A stretch of 55,776 bases of DNA from Fusobacterium sp. (lineage in GTDB: Bacteria; Fusobacteriota; Fusobacteriia; Fusobacteriales; Fusobacteriaceae). Position 1 is the stretch's first letter, and each line of letters opens with the position of its first letter. Shown in pieces: positions 1 to 8,418 of this stretch. The stretch is taken from assembly GCA_019410665.1 (NCBI GenBank), contig DXSD01000001.1, positions 1 to 55,776 on the forward strand, given 5' to 3'. The position numbers and the translations under genes were made by a program. A model generated the notes under the pieces. It was not told the origin of the DNA. It saw nothing but the letters and a program-made list of their open reading frames with translations, and did no database searches.

Positions 1-14
1 TTTATATTGTTTTT

Positions 15-45
15 AAGTCACAGTTTTAGTAACTGTGACTTTTTT
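15..45 (+). terminator. Rho-independent terminator of the gene upstream of the window
   Basis: A perfect 11-bp stem (15-25 with 31-41), a 5-base loop and a T run (41-45) form a textbook intrinsic terminator. It ends a plus-strand transcript that begins before the window, so lysA starts a new transcription unit. Confidence 0.9.
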
Positions 46-256
46 GTTTTTATTAAAAAATAAGAAAAATATATTTTATAAATATATATAAAAAAATTAT
101 ATATATAAATTGACGAAATAATATATTATACTAATGATAAAAAAATAATATAGAAAAAAAATATCTATCATATATAATACTGATATTTGATTTTTCTATA
201 ATCATGAAGTATATAGATATTAAATAAATAAAGCTTAAATTTCTTAGGAGGAAAAG
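46..256 (+). other. AT-rich leader of lysA
   Basis: This non-coding stretch is almost pure A/T. Two perfect TATAAT hexamers (173-178 and 197-202) are possible -10 elements for lysA, but neither has a good -35 at 16-18 bp. A TTGACG at 110-115 has no well-placed -10. I see none of the conserved core of a lysine riboswitch. The stretch ends in a strong AGGAGG ribosome site just before the lysA start. Confidence 0.4.
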
Positions 257-1561
257 ATGAAATATTTTGGAACAATGAAAAATGAAGATGGAGTTTTATC
301 TATAGGGGGAGTTAAAGTAACAGAATTGGCTAAAGAGTATAAGACACCTCTATATATTATGGATCAAGAATTAATTGAAGAGAATATGAGAACTTATAAA
401 GAAAATTTTAAAAGTGATAAGTTTGATACTCAGATAGTATATGCTTCTAAAGCTTTCTTAGCAAAGGCAATGTGTCAATTAGTAGAAAAATATGATATGG
501 ATATAGATGCAGTATCTGGGGGAGAACTATATACAATAAAAGCTAGTGGACTTCCAATGTCCAGAGTACATATGCATGGAAATAATAAAACTATGGAAGA
601 GCTTGAGATGTGTTTAGATTATGAAATAGGAAGCATCATAATAGATAATGAAGTAGAAATAGAAAATTTATCAAAGGTTTGTGCAGAGAAAAACAGAAAA
701 ATGAAAGTTATGTTAAGAGTAAATATAGGAATAGATGCACATACTCATGAATATATTAGAACATCAAAGCATACTTCAAAATTTGGAGAATCAATTTTTG
801 ATGAAAAATTGGTGGGAATAGTAAAGAAAATAGTAGAGGATAAAAATTTAGAATTTTTAGGATTTCATTGTCACATAGGTTCACAAATTTTTGATACAAA
901 GGCTTTCTTAGAGGCCATTGAATCAATGGTAGTTGAAACTAAGAAAATTTCAGATATTTTAAATATTGAGATACCTGAAATAAATTTAGGTGGAGGATTT
1001 GGAGTTTACTATACAGAAAATGATACAGCTATAGATGTTAAAAATTTTATGAGAGTGATGATAGAGCATCTTGAAAAATCATTGGAAAAACACGAATTAA
1101 ATATTAAAAAGGTTTCTATAGAACCTGGAAGAAGTATAGTAGGAAATGCAGGAAGTACACTATACACTATTGGAGGATATAAAAATACTTATGGTGGAGT
1201 TAAATATATGTTTATTGATGGAGGAATGACAGATAATATTAGACCTGCACTATATCAAGCTGAGTATGATGGAGTAATAGCTAATAAATTAAATGAAGAG
1301 GAAAAAGAAGTAGTGACAGTTGCTGGAAAATGTTGTGAGTCTGGAGATCTAATTATAAAAAATAGAGAGTTACCAAAGGGAGAAAAGGGAGATTTATTAT
1401 TAGTAACTACAACAGGAGCTTATGGATACTCTATGGCAAGTAACTATAATAAATTACAAAGACCAGCAGTTGTATTTGTAAAAAATGGTAAAAGTTCATT
1501 GGCTATTAGAAGAGAAAGTTATGAGGATTTAGTTAAAAATGACTTAGCAATTGAGTTATAA
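257..1561 (+). CDS. lysA: Diaminopimelate decarboxylase LysA
   Basis: PLP-dependent enzyme of the alanine-racemase-fold III family that decarboxylates meso-diaminopimelate to L-lysine in the cytoplasm. The 434 residues match the usual length. Visible motifs are the PLP lysine in VYASKAF (K65), HCHIGSQ in the barrel, the phosphate-binding EPGRS segment and the CCESGD motif, which carries the active-site cysteine supplied by the partner subunit. The ATG follows an AGGAGG ribosome site. dapF lies 156 bp downstream, so the last two steps of lysine synthesis are paired. The family includes related decarboxylases for other amino acids, but the dapF neighbour supports LysA. Confidence 0.96.
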   Translation: MKYFGTMKNEDGVLSIGGVKVTELAKEYKTPLYIMDQELIEENMRTYKENFKSDKFDTQIVYASKAFLAKAMCQLVEKYDMDIDAVSGGELYTIKASGLPMSRVHMHGNNKTMEELEMCLDYEIGSIIIDNEVEIENLSKVCAEKNRKMKVMLRVNIGIDAHTHEYIRTSKHTSKFGESIFDEKLVGIVKKIVEDKNLEFLGFHCHIGSQIFDTKAFLEAIESMVVETKKISDILNIEIPEINLGGGFGVYYTENDTAIDVKNFMRVMIEHLEKSLEKHELNIKKVSIEPGRSIVGNAGSTLYTIGGYKNTYGGVKYMFIDGGMTDNIRPALYQAEYDGVIANKLNEEEKEVVTVAGKCCESGDLIIKNRELPKGEKGDLLLVTTTGAYGYSMASNYNKLQRPAVVFVKNGKSSLAIRRESYEDLVKNDLAIEL

Positions 1562-1717
1562 TTCTAAAAAAATGAATTTTGAATATAGATAGAAACTATG
1601 AAATAAAAGATATATTTAATAGTAAGTATGAACAAAAAAATAATTATTTTGAGTAATAGTAAAAAAGAAAAATTTCCTTTAAAATGGATAAAGAAATATA
1701 AAAAAATGGAGGAAGTT

Positions 1718-2554
1718 ATGAAGTTTTCAAAATTACAAGCAGCAGGAAATGATTTTATTTTAGTAAATGGAATAGAGTATCCAAACTTAGACTTAGGAGT
1801 TATAGCAAAAAAAGTTTGTGATAGACATTTTGGAATAGGGGCAGATGGACTTATGACCTGTGAAAAGAGTGAGATAGCAGATATTAAAATGAATTACTAT
1901 AACTCTGATGGGTCTAGAGGAGAGATGTGTGGAAATGGAATTAGATGTTTTTCAAAATTTGTCTATGATATTGGAGTAGTTAGAAAAGAAAAATTTTCAG
2001 TAGAAACAGATGCAGGAATAAAATATATAACTCTTACTTTAGAAAATAAAGGAGTAAAATATATAGAGGTAGATATGGGGCAGGTTGATTTTAGATCAAA
2101 ATCAGTTCCATGTACAATTGATAAAGAGTTTGTATTTGAAGAGGAATTAGAAGTGGAGGGACAAATACTAAAATTTTCTTCAGTCTTAATGGGAGTACCT
2201 CATACAGTAGTTTTTGTAGATGATTATAGTAATTATGATGTGGATAAATTAGGAAACTCAATGGAACATAATCTTAAATTATTTCCAAGAAAGACTAATG
2301 TAAACTTTATAAAGGTATTAGATGATGAAAATATAGAGATAAAAACTTGGGAAAGAGGTGCTTCAAGAACTTTAGGATGTGGAACAGGTTGTTGTTCATC
2401 AGCTGCAGTAGCTCATAAATTAGGAAAGATAAAAGGAAATAAGGTTAGATTGATAACAGAAGGGGGAGAGGTATTTGTAGAGTTAGATGAAGAGTATAAC
2501 ATCTTGATGAAAGGTAGTGCAGAAACAATTTGTAATGGAGAGTTTTTAAAATAA
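1718..2554 (+). CDS. dapF: Diaminopimelate epimerase DapF
   Basis: Interconverts LL- and meso-diaminopimelate, supplying both lysine synthesis and, where used, the cell-wall cross-linking residue. From the chosen ATG the protein has 278 residues, normal for the family. The two catalytic cysteines are present: C71 in the CGNG motif and C221 in GCGTG. The reading frame is open upstream to 1628, but the ATG at 1718 has a GGAGG site at 1708-1712 and gives the conserved N-terminus MKFSKLQAAGNDF, so the 30-residue extension is rejected. The symporter follows after 18 bp. A diverged, broken second copy lies at 7433-7991. Confidence 0.96.
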   Translation: MKFSKLQAAGNDFILVNGIEYPNLDLGVIAKKVCDRHFGIGADGLMTCEKSEIADIKMNYYNSDGSRGEMCGNGIRCFSKFVYDIGVVRKEKFSVETDAGIKYITLTLENKGVKYIEVDMGQVDFRSKSVPCTIDKEFVFEEELEVEGQILKFSSVLMGVPHTVVFVDDYSNYDVDKLGNSMEHNLKLFPRKTNVNFIKVLDDENIEIKTWERGASRTLGCGTGCCSSAAVAHKLGKIKGNKVRLITEGGEVFVELDEEYNILMKGSAETICNGEFLK

Positions 2555-2572
2555 CTTAAGGAGGAAAGAGAT

Positions 2573-3811
2573 ATGGAAAACACGAATAAAAAAAGTATAT
2601 GGGAAGCTTATAGATTTTCAATAATATTACTAGGAGCTATATTTTTAGGAAGTATTATTGGAATAGTTTTTGGAGAGAAAGCAAAAATATTGAAACCTTT
2701 CGGAGATCTTTTTATTAATGGTATGTTTACAATAGTTGTTCCATTGGTATTGGTTACAATCAGTAGTTCAATCTCTAGTATGAATGATATGAAGAGATTA
2801 AAAAGTATATTGAAAAATCTTATTTTAGTATTTGTATCAACTGGAGCAGTAGCAGCTGTTATTATACTGATTATTGTAAATATTTTTCCACCAGCTCAAG
2901 GAGTTCAATTGAATCTCACAACAGCAGATGCATTACAACCTTTCCAAACTGGAGAACAGATAGTAAAAGCTATTACTGTTACAGATTTTCCAGAGTTAAT
3001 CTCTAGAAAAAATATGTTACCACTAATAATATTTTCTATTATTTTTGGATTGTGTATAAATATGGTAGGAGAGAAGGGAAGACCAATAGCTCAAGGTTTA
3101 GAAGCTCTGTCAGAAGTTTTTCTAAAGATGATAGGATTACTTATGTATTATGCACCAATTGGTTTAGGAGCATATTTTGCTTCATTAGTTGGAGAGTATG
3201 GAAAAGAGTTATTAGGGTCTTATACAAGAGCTATGTTAATATACTATCCATTATGTTTAGCATATTTCTTTTTGATGTTTCCAGTTTATGGGTATATAGC
3301 AGCAGGAAAAGAGGGAGTAAGAGCTATGAAAAACTTAGTTTCTCCAGCTATTACTTCTATAGCTACTCAAAGTAGTATAGCTACACTTCCAGTTAACTTA
3401 GAAGCAGCTAGAAAAATAGGAGTACCTAAAGATATAAGAGAGATAGTTTTACCTATAGGAGCTACAGCTCATATGGATGGAACAGTGTTTAGTTCGATCT
3501 TAAAGATTTCATTCCTATTTGGAATATTCAATGTTCCTTTTGAAGGGATAGGGACGTATGTAAGTGCAATAATTTTATCAATACTTAGTGGAGTTGTAAT
3601 GTCAGGAGTTCCAGGGGGAGGACTTATTGGTGAGATGCTGATAGTGACTATGTATGGATTCCCAGCAGAGGCATTTCCAATAATAGTTACTATAGGATAC
3701 TTAGTAGATCCACCAGCAACTATGATAAATGCTACTGGAGATACAGTTGCAGCTATGTTAGTAACAAGAATAGTAGAAGGAAAAGATTGGATAAAGAAAA
3801 ATTTAGGTTAA
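2573..3811 (+). CDS. Dicarboxylate/amino acid:cation symporter (DAACS/SstT-GltP family)
   Basis: Inner-membrane secondary transporter that uses Na+ or H+ gradients to take up a dicarboxylate or amino acid. The 412 residues match the family. The serine-rich first hairpin loop is at 262-272 (SIATQSSIATLP), the GATAHMDGT stretch at 296-304, the glycine-rich second hairpin near 343-355 (SGVPGGGLIGE), and the ion/substrate NxxxD region at 385-390. It follows dapF by 18 bp with a GGAGG site, so it is co-transcribed and may carry an amino acid linked to the lysine/diaminopimelate pathway; that substrate is inferred. Bases 2745-2774 and 3501-3792 are duplicated exactly in the pseudogene at 7992-8313. 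Confidence 0.9.
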   Translation: MENTNKKSIWEAYRFSIILLGAIFLGSIIGIVFGEKAKILKPFGDLFINGMFTIVVPLVLVTISSSISSMNDMKRLKSILKNLILVFVSTGAVAAVIILIIVNIFPPAQGVQLNLTTADALQPFQTGEQIVKAITVTDFPELISRKNMLPLIIFSIIFGLCINMVGEKGRPIAQGLEALSEVFLKMIGLLMYYAPIGLGAYFASLVGEYGKELLGSYTRAMLIYYPLCLAYFFLMFPVYGYIAAGKEGVRAMKNLVSPAITSIATQSSIATLPVNLEAARKIGVPKDIREIVLPIGATAHMDGTVFSSILKISFLFGIFNVPFEGIGTYVSAIILSILSGVVMSGVPGGGLIGEMLIVTMYGFPAEAFPIIVTIGYLVDPPATMINATGDTVAAMLVTRIVEGKDWIKKNLG

Positions 3812-3892
3812 TGAAAATAATTTTTTCAATAATAAAGTAGCAATAGGAAAATTTGTTTTTCTTCTAAAAAGCATAATAAATTTTATGGAAAT

Positions 3893-3957
3893 AAAAAACT
3901 CTCTTGATTATTAATGAATTATAAGTCATAATTTAATTAATAGTAGGAGAGTTTTTT
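3893..3957 (+). terminator. Terminator after the symporter gene
   Basis: Outer stem of 11 bp (3893-3903 with 3947-3957) ending in a T run. The inner part (about 3908-3942) also folds into a long A/T stem with one bulge. It separates the lysA-dapF-symporter unit from the amidohydrolase unit. Confidence 0.8.
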
Positions 3958-4127
3958 CTTTTCTAGAAATATTATTCAAAGAGTATGAACAAAAATTTAT
4001 ACTTAATTATTTAAAATCAAAGAATAAATAAAAAAAGTATGAACAAAAAAATAAATAAATTGAAGTGTGGGAAAAGTTTAAAATTTTGGTTACAATATAT
4101 AATAGAGAAAAGTAAGGGGGGAGAAAG
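3958..4127 (+). promoter_or_regulatory. Intergenic region with probable promoter of the amidohydrolase operon
   Basis: A perfect TATAAT lies at 4098-4103, 25 bases before the TTG start; the hexamer 17 bp upstream (4075-4080) is a poor -35. A GGGGGGAG ribosome site follows. The stretch also holds two copies of AGTATGAACAAAAA (3982-3995 and 4036-4049), a motif found once more before dapF at 1625. Confidence 0.45.
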
Positions 4128-5306
4128 TTGAAAGAGGAAATAAGAAAGAGAGTTACAGAGTTTGAAAAATGGCTTATTGATGTACGGCGAGATTTTCATT
4201 CATATCCAGAGCTAGGCCAAAAAGAGTATAGAACAATGGAGAAAATATGTGAATATTTAGATGAAATGAAAATAAAGTACAGAAGTAAAGTATTTAAAAC
4301 AGGGGTAATAGCAGATATCGAGGGAAAGGATAAAGGGTACACCATTGCTATTAGAGCTGATATTGATGCTCTTCCTATTCAAGATAAGAAAAATTGTAGT
4401 TATTCATCAAAAAATGAGGGAGTATGCCATGCTTGTGGGCATGATGCTCATACAACAATTGCTCTGGGAGTAGCAAAATATTTTTCTGAATCAGGAGAAT
4501 TACCCCCATGTAATATAAGAATTTTATTCCAACCTGCAGAAGAAACAGTTGGTGGAGCTAAGCCAATGATAGAAGAGGGAGCTTTAGAAGGTGTAAATTG
4601 TGTTTTTGGATTACATGTAGATGAGTATTTGGAAATAGGAAAAATTGGAATAAAGTATGGAGCTATGAATGCTTCTTCTGATACTTTAAAAATAAAAATA
4701 AAAGGGAAATCATGTCATGGAGCATATCCAAGTGATGGGGTAGATGCAATTATGGTTGCTTCTCATGTTATGGTGGCACTACAATCAATTGTAAGTAGAA
4801 ATATAGATGCTAGAGAAAATGGGGTAATAACTTTAGGAACTATACATGGAGGAACCCAAGGAAATATAGTAGCAGAAGAAGTTGAATTAGTTGGAACTTT
4901 AAGAACTCTTGATCCTGAAGTAAGGAAAAAGATGTTAAAAAGAATAGAGGAGATTGTAACAACATTACCTATTGCTTTTGGTGGAAGTGGAGAGTTTATA
5001 CGAGAAGAGGGATATACTGCTCTCATAAACCATGATAAAGAGGTCGATATAGTAAGAAAGAATGGAGAAAGTTTATTGGGAGCAGAAAATATTTTTGAAA
5101 AGAAATTAGCAAATATGGGAGTAGAGGATTTTGCATATTTCATAGAAAATACTCCTGGAGCTTTTTATACTTTAGGTATTAAAAATATAGCAAAAGGGAT
5201 AGATGCTCCAGCACATAATGGTAACTTTGATATAGATGAAGAAGCTTTAAAAATAGGAGTAATGTTACAATTAATGAATATCTATTTAAAATATGAGGAA
5301 AAATAA
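4128..5306 (+). CDS. M20 family metallo-amidohydrolase (N-acyl-amino acid deacylase type)
   Basis: Dinuclear-metal hydrolase of the M20D/hippurate hydrolase branch, which removes an acyl group from N-acylated amino acids, including N-acetyl-diaminopimelate in some members. The 392 residues carry the metal ligands in CHACGHDAHTT (C103, H105), the acid pair in PAEE (138-139), GLHVDE (H163) and a C-terminal HNGNFD histidine; the small dimerisation domain lies between about 180 and 300. Start is a TTG behind a strong GGGGGGAG site. It heads a run of four genes ending in an LD-carboxypeptidase, suggesting peptide or DAP recycling. The exact substrate cannot be read from sequence. Confidence 0.88.
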   Translation: MKEEIRKRVTEFEKWLIDVRRDFHSYPELGQKEYRTMEKICEYLDEMKIKYRSKVFKTGVIADIEGKDKGYTIAIRADIDALPIQDKKNCSYSSKNEGVCHACGHDAHTTIALGVAKYFSESGELPPCNIRILFQPAEETVGGAKPMIEEGALEGVNCVFGLHVDEYLEIGKIGIKYGAMNASSDTLKIKIKGKSCHGAYPSDGVDAIMVASHVMVALQSIVSRNIDARENGVITLGTIHGGTQGNIVAEEVELVGTLRTLDPEVRKKMLKRIEEIVTTLPIAFGGSGEFIREEGYTALINHDKEVDIVRKNGESLLGAENIFEKKLANMGVEDFAYFIENTPGAFYTLGIKNIAKGIDAPAHNGNFDIDEEALKIGVMLQLMNIYLKYEEK

Positions 5307-5317
5307 GGAGGAACAAA

Positions 5318-5914
5318 ATGATAAACATAATTTGGGCAGCATTAATAATCATAGGAATCTTGGTAGGAATTTTTACTGGAAATGTACAAGGAGTAACAGA
5401 CTCAGCAATTTCATCAGCAGGAACAGCTGTAACACTTTCTTTAGAGATGATAGGAATAATGGCATTATGGTTAGGGCTTATGAAAGTTGCAGAAGAGGCT
5501 GGAATGGTAAAGGCAATGGGAAATTTAGTAAAACCAATAATGGTAAAATTGTTTCCAGAAGTGCCAGCAGATCACCCAGCAATGGGAAGTATGGTAGCAA
5601 ATATGGCAGCAAACTTTTTTGGACTGGGAAATGCAGCTACACCATTAGGAATAAAAGCTATGCAAGAGTTACAAGAACTTAATCCAAATAAAGAGGAAGC
5701 TTCAAATTCAATGGTTATGTTTTTAGCTATAAATACATCGTCAGTAACTCTTATATCATCAAGTGTTATTGCATATAGGGTTGCAGCAGGATCAGCTAAT
5801 GCCACAGAGGTAATAGCCCCAACAATTGTAGCAACAATAGCGTCAACAACAGTTGCAATAATAGCATGTAAAATTTTAGAAAAACTACCAAAATATAAGA
5901 GAGAGAATAACTAA
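5318..5914 (+). CDS. SpmA-like nucleoside-recognition (Gate) domain membrane protein
   Basis: Multi-pass membrane protein of 198 residues with the Gate/nucleoside-recognition fold. The diagnostic FGLGNAATPLGIKAMQEL segment near 105-125 and the following NSMVMFLAINTSSVTLI are typical of SpmA. In spore formers SpmA works with SpmB in spore-core dehydration, but the pair also occurs in non-sporulating bacteria, where the role is unknown and a transport or gating function is suspected. It starts 12 bp after the amidohydrolase behind AGGAGG and is followed by its SpmB-like partner, so both are probably made together with the peptide-degrading enzymes. Confidence 0.85.
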   Translation: MINIIWAALIIIGILVGIFTGNVQGVTDSAISSAGTAVTLSLEMIGIMALWLGLMKVAEEAGMVKAMGNLVKPIMVKLFPEVPADHPAMGSMVANMAANFFGLGNAATPLGIKAMQELQELNPNKEEASNSMVMFLAINTSSVTLISSSVIAYRVAAGSANATEVIAPTIVATIASTTVAIIACKILEKLPKYKRENN

Positions 5915-5934
5915 GGAATAAGGGGAGGATAAAA

Positions 5935-6474
5935 ATGTTTATACAAATAATGGAGAAAATTTCACTTTATGCAATACCAGTAATAATATTAGTAATAGTA
6001 GGTTATGCGTCAATTGTAAAGAAAATAAAAGTTTATGAAGTGTTCTGTGAAGGAGCTAAAGAGGGATTTAATACAGCAATTAGAATAATTCCATTCTTAA
6101 CTGCTATGTTAGTTGCAATAGGTATATTTAGAGCTTCTGGATGTATAGATATAATGACAAAAATTCTAGATCCTATTCTTTCAATAATTGGAATGCCGGG
6201 AGAAGTATTACCAATGGCGATTTTAAGACCTCTATCAGGGGGAGGAGCTACTGGGGTTATGAATGATCTAATGTTAACATATGGACCAGATTCATTAATA
6301 GGAAGAATAGCTTCTACTATGATGGGATCAACTGAGACTACATTCTATGTTTTAGCTGTATATTTTGGGGCAGTAAGCATAAGAAAAACAAGACATGCTG
6401 TAACAGCAGGATTATTAGCAGATGCTGCAGGACTTTTAACAGCTGTATGGATTTGTAGAATTATGTTTGCATAA
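5935..6474 (+). CDS. SpmB-like nucleoside-recognition (Gate) domain membrane protein
   Basis: Membrane protein of 179 residues, partner of the preceding SpmA-like protein. The segments RPLSGGGATGVMNDLM (near 99-115) and GSTETTFYVLAVYFGAV (near 131-147) are characteristic of SpmB. It is spaced 20 bp from its partner with a GGGGAGG ribosome site, and the LD-carboxypeptidase starts 15 bp later. The close four-gene packing suggests the pair handles a product of the amidohydrolase or carboxypeptidase, which is inference; no spore genes are visible. Confidence 0.85.
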   Translation: MFIQIMEKISLYAIPVIILVIVGYASIVKKIKVYEVFCEGAKEGFNTAIRIIPFLTAMLVAIGIFRASGCIDIMTKILDPILSIIGMPGEVLPMAILRPLSGGGATGVMNDLMLTYGPDSLIGRIASTMMGSTETTFYVLAVYFGAVSIRKTRHAVTAGLLADAAGLLTAVWICRIMFA

Positions 6475-6489
6475 TTAGGGGGAAATTAT

Positions 6490-7398
6490 ATGAAAAAGCT
6501 AAAAAAAGGGAGTAGAATTGGAATAGTAGCTCCAGCTAGTTATACAGACTTTAAAAACGTAATTGAAGCTAAAAAGAATTTAGAATCTTTAGGATATGAA
6601 GTTGTTCTAGGAGAGTGCACAAAGAAAAAATGGTATTCTTATGCTGGAGAGGATAGAGAGAGAGCAGAGGAGATAAATAGTTTTTTTGCTAATGATAGTA
6701 TAGATATTATCATGTGTATGCGTGGTGGTTATGGTTGTAACAGAATGATTGAGTATTTAGATCTAGAAGTGATAAAAAATAACCCTAAACCATTTATTGG
6801 ATATAGTGATATAACAACTTTACACATAGTTTTTAATCAAAAACTAGATATGGTTACTTTCCATGGACCTATGTTTGTAAGTAACTTAAAAGAGAATTAT
6901 AACTTAGATACGTATAAAAACTTTGTTGAAGTATTAAGTGGAGAGAGAACAAAAATTACAAATTTTTCTAAAGAGTTAAAAGCATTAGTAAAGGGAAAAG
7001 CAACTGGAAAATTAGTTGGTGGTAATTTAGCAACTTTAGTAGCAACTTTGGGAAGTGAATATGATCTAGATTATGAAGGAAAGATACTGTTTTTAGAAGA
7101 GATAGGAGAAGAGCCTTATAAAATAGATAGATTTTTAAATATGCTTAAAAAACATGGAGTTTTTAAAAAGGTTAGTGGAATAATTTTAGGAGACTTTAAT
7201 GATTGTGATTCAGATTCTAGCAATCAGATGCCACTAGATGAGGTTATAAAAGATTACTTTGGAGATTTAGAAATTCCAGTAATTTACAATTTAGAATCTG
7301 GGCATTGTGAACCTATGATAACTTTACCTTTAGGAAGTAATATATCTTTAGATAGTGAAAAGTTAGAGATAAGGGTTCTTGATAAGGTTGTAGAATAA
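6490..7398 (+). CDS. LD-carboxypeptidase (peptidase S66 family)
   Basis: Serine peptidase of the LdcA/MccF family. LdcA trims the terminal D-alanine from cytoplasmic murein tetrapeptides during wall recycling, whereas MccF homologues cleave microcin C-type toxins. The 302 residues show the nucleophile S106 in GYSDITT, the glutamate in FLEEIGEE (E203/E204) and the histidine in SGHCEP (H272), forming the Ser-Glu-His triad. The MRGGYG strand near 77-82 is also typical. It ends the amidohydrolase/SpmAB-like operon, which favours a murein-recycling role. Immediately downstream lies the decayed dapF/symporter copy. Confidence 0.9.
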   Translation: MKKLKKGSRIGIVAPASYTDFKNVIEAKKNLESLGYEVVLGECTKKKWYSYAGEDRERAEEINSFFANDSIDIIMCMRGGYGCNRMIEYLDLEVIKNNPKPFIGYSDITTLHIVFNQKLDMVTFHGPMFVSNLKENYNLDTYKNFVEVLSGERTKITNFSKELKALVKGKATGKLVGGNLATLVATLGSEYDLDYEGKILFLEEIGEEPYKIDRFLNMLKKHGVFKKVSGIILGDFNDCDSDSSNQMPLDEVIKDYFGDLEIPVIYNLESGHCEPMITLPLGSNISLDSEKLEIRVLDKVVE

Positions 7399-7432
7399 GT
7401 GGGATCTTGGATATAGAACTACGGAGGAAGAG

Positions 7433-7991
7433 ATAAGATTTTCAAAATTACAAGTAGCAGGAAATGACTTTATTTTAGTGGATGGATTTGAGTATTCAAA
7501 TTTAGATTTAGAGAGTACAGCAAAAAAACTTTGTGATAGACATTTTTGTATAGGTGCTGATGGACTTATGACCTGTGAAAAGAGTGAGATAGTAGATATC
7601 AAGATGAATTACTATAATTCCGATGGTTCTAGAGGAAAGATATGTGGCAATGGAATTAGATGTTTTTCTAAATTTGTATATGATAATTATATAATGAATA
7701 AGAGTAAGTTTTCTGTTGAAACTGATGCAGGAATAAAATATATAGACCTAACTTTAGAAGCTGGAGCTGTAAAATATATAGCTGTAGATATGGGACAGGT
7801 AGATTTTAGAGCATATCTGTGCCATGTACTATAGGGAAAGAGGAAATTCTAGATGGAGAGTTAGAAGTAGAGGGAAAGAAGTTGAAAATCTCTTCTGTTT
7901 TAATGGGAGTACCTCACACTATGATTTTTGTTGAAAACTATAAAGAGTACGATATAGATACCTTGGGAAGAGCTTTAGAGTATAGTACAGA
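7433..7991 (+). pseudogene. Decayed second copy of dapF
   Basis: Clear homologue of the intact dapF at 1718, diverged at many silent and coding positions. The ribosome site GGAGG is kept (7423-7427), but the start is ATA instead of ATG at 7433. One base is missing near 7810-7822 compared with the intact gene, so the frame shifts and meets a stop at 7832-7834. The CGNG catalytic motif survives, but the copy stops at about two thirds of the protein and lacks the second catalytic cysteine. It then runs directly into symporter sequence. It cannot make an active epimerase. Confidence 0.88.
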
Positions 7992-8330
7992 TGGTATTGG
8001 TTACAATCAGTAGTTCAATCTTAAAGATTTCATTCCTATTTGGAATATTCAATGTTCCTTTTGAAGGGATAGGGACGTATGTAAGTGCAATAATTTTATC
8101 AATACTTAGTGGAGTTGTAATGTCAGGAGTTCCAGGGGGAGGACTTATTGGTGAGATGCTGATAGTGACTATGTATGGATTCCCAGCAGAGGCATTTCCA
8201 ATAATAGTTACTATAGGATACTTAGTAGATCCACCAGCAACTATGATAAATGCTACTGGAGATACAGTTGCAGCTATGTTAGTAACAAGAATAGTAGAAG
8301 GAAAAGATTGGATTAAGAAGAATTTCAACA
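7992..8330 (+). pseudogene. Internally deleted second copy of the symporter gene
   Basis: Bases 7992-8021 equal 2745-2774 of the intact symporter, and 8022-8313 equal 3501-3792 without a single mismatch. The 726 bp between (2775-3500) are missing in frame; the break falls on a 10-base near-repeat, AGTTCAATCT versus AGTTCGATCT. After 8313 the copy diverges from the intact gene by changes that are largely silent (it still encodes WIKKN) and then runs on without the original stop, to about 8383. Only the last fifth or so of the transporter remains, so it is non-functional. An open frame from 7991 could in principle give a 130-residue membrane peptide, but I regard it as a remnant. Confidence 0.85.
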
Positions 8331-8335
8331 GGATA

Positions 8336-8365
8336 AGTGGAGGGCTAAGGCTCTCTATTTTTTTT
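8336..8365 (+). terminator. Terminator behind the dapF/symporter pseudogenes
   Basis: Six-bp stem GAGGGC/GCTCTC (8340-8345 with 8350-8355, one G-T pair), TAAG loop, then a run of eight T. It isolates the accessory block from the amidohydrolase operon. Confidence 0.75.
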
Positions 8366-8375
8366 ACTCATATTA

Positions 8376-8384
8376 TGGTATAAT
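8376..8384 (+). promoter_or_regulatory. Extended -10 promoter of the AAA/PD-(D/E)XK gene
   Basis: TG at 8376-8377 followed after one base by a perfect TATAAT (8379-8384) is an extended -10 element; no good -35 is seen, as such promoters permit. It lies 34 bases before the start codon at 8419, with an AGAGGTG ribosome site. Confidence 0.6.
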
Positions 8385-8418
8385 ATGTAGAGGATAAAAG
8401 AAGAAGAGAGGTGTAGAT

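Noticed and set aside
46..256. A lysine riboswitch upstream of lysA.
   Set aside because: The stretch is almost pure A/T and lacks the conserved G-rich core helices; no attenuator hairpin precedes lysA.
1628..1717. A 30-residue N-terminal extension of DapF.
   Set aside because: The GGAGG site and conserved N-terminus place the start at 1718; the extension is low-complexity A/T sequence.
7991..8383. A 130-codon open frame that looks like a new small membrane protein.
   Set aside because: It is an in-frame remnant of the symporter at 2573-3811 with 726 bp deleted; it has no ribosome site of its own.
7399..8418. An insertion sequence as cause of the dapF/symporter duplication.
   Set aside because: I find no transposase fragment, terminal inverted repeats or target duplication; every base is explained by homology to the upstream genes or by the terminator and promoter.
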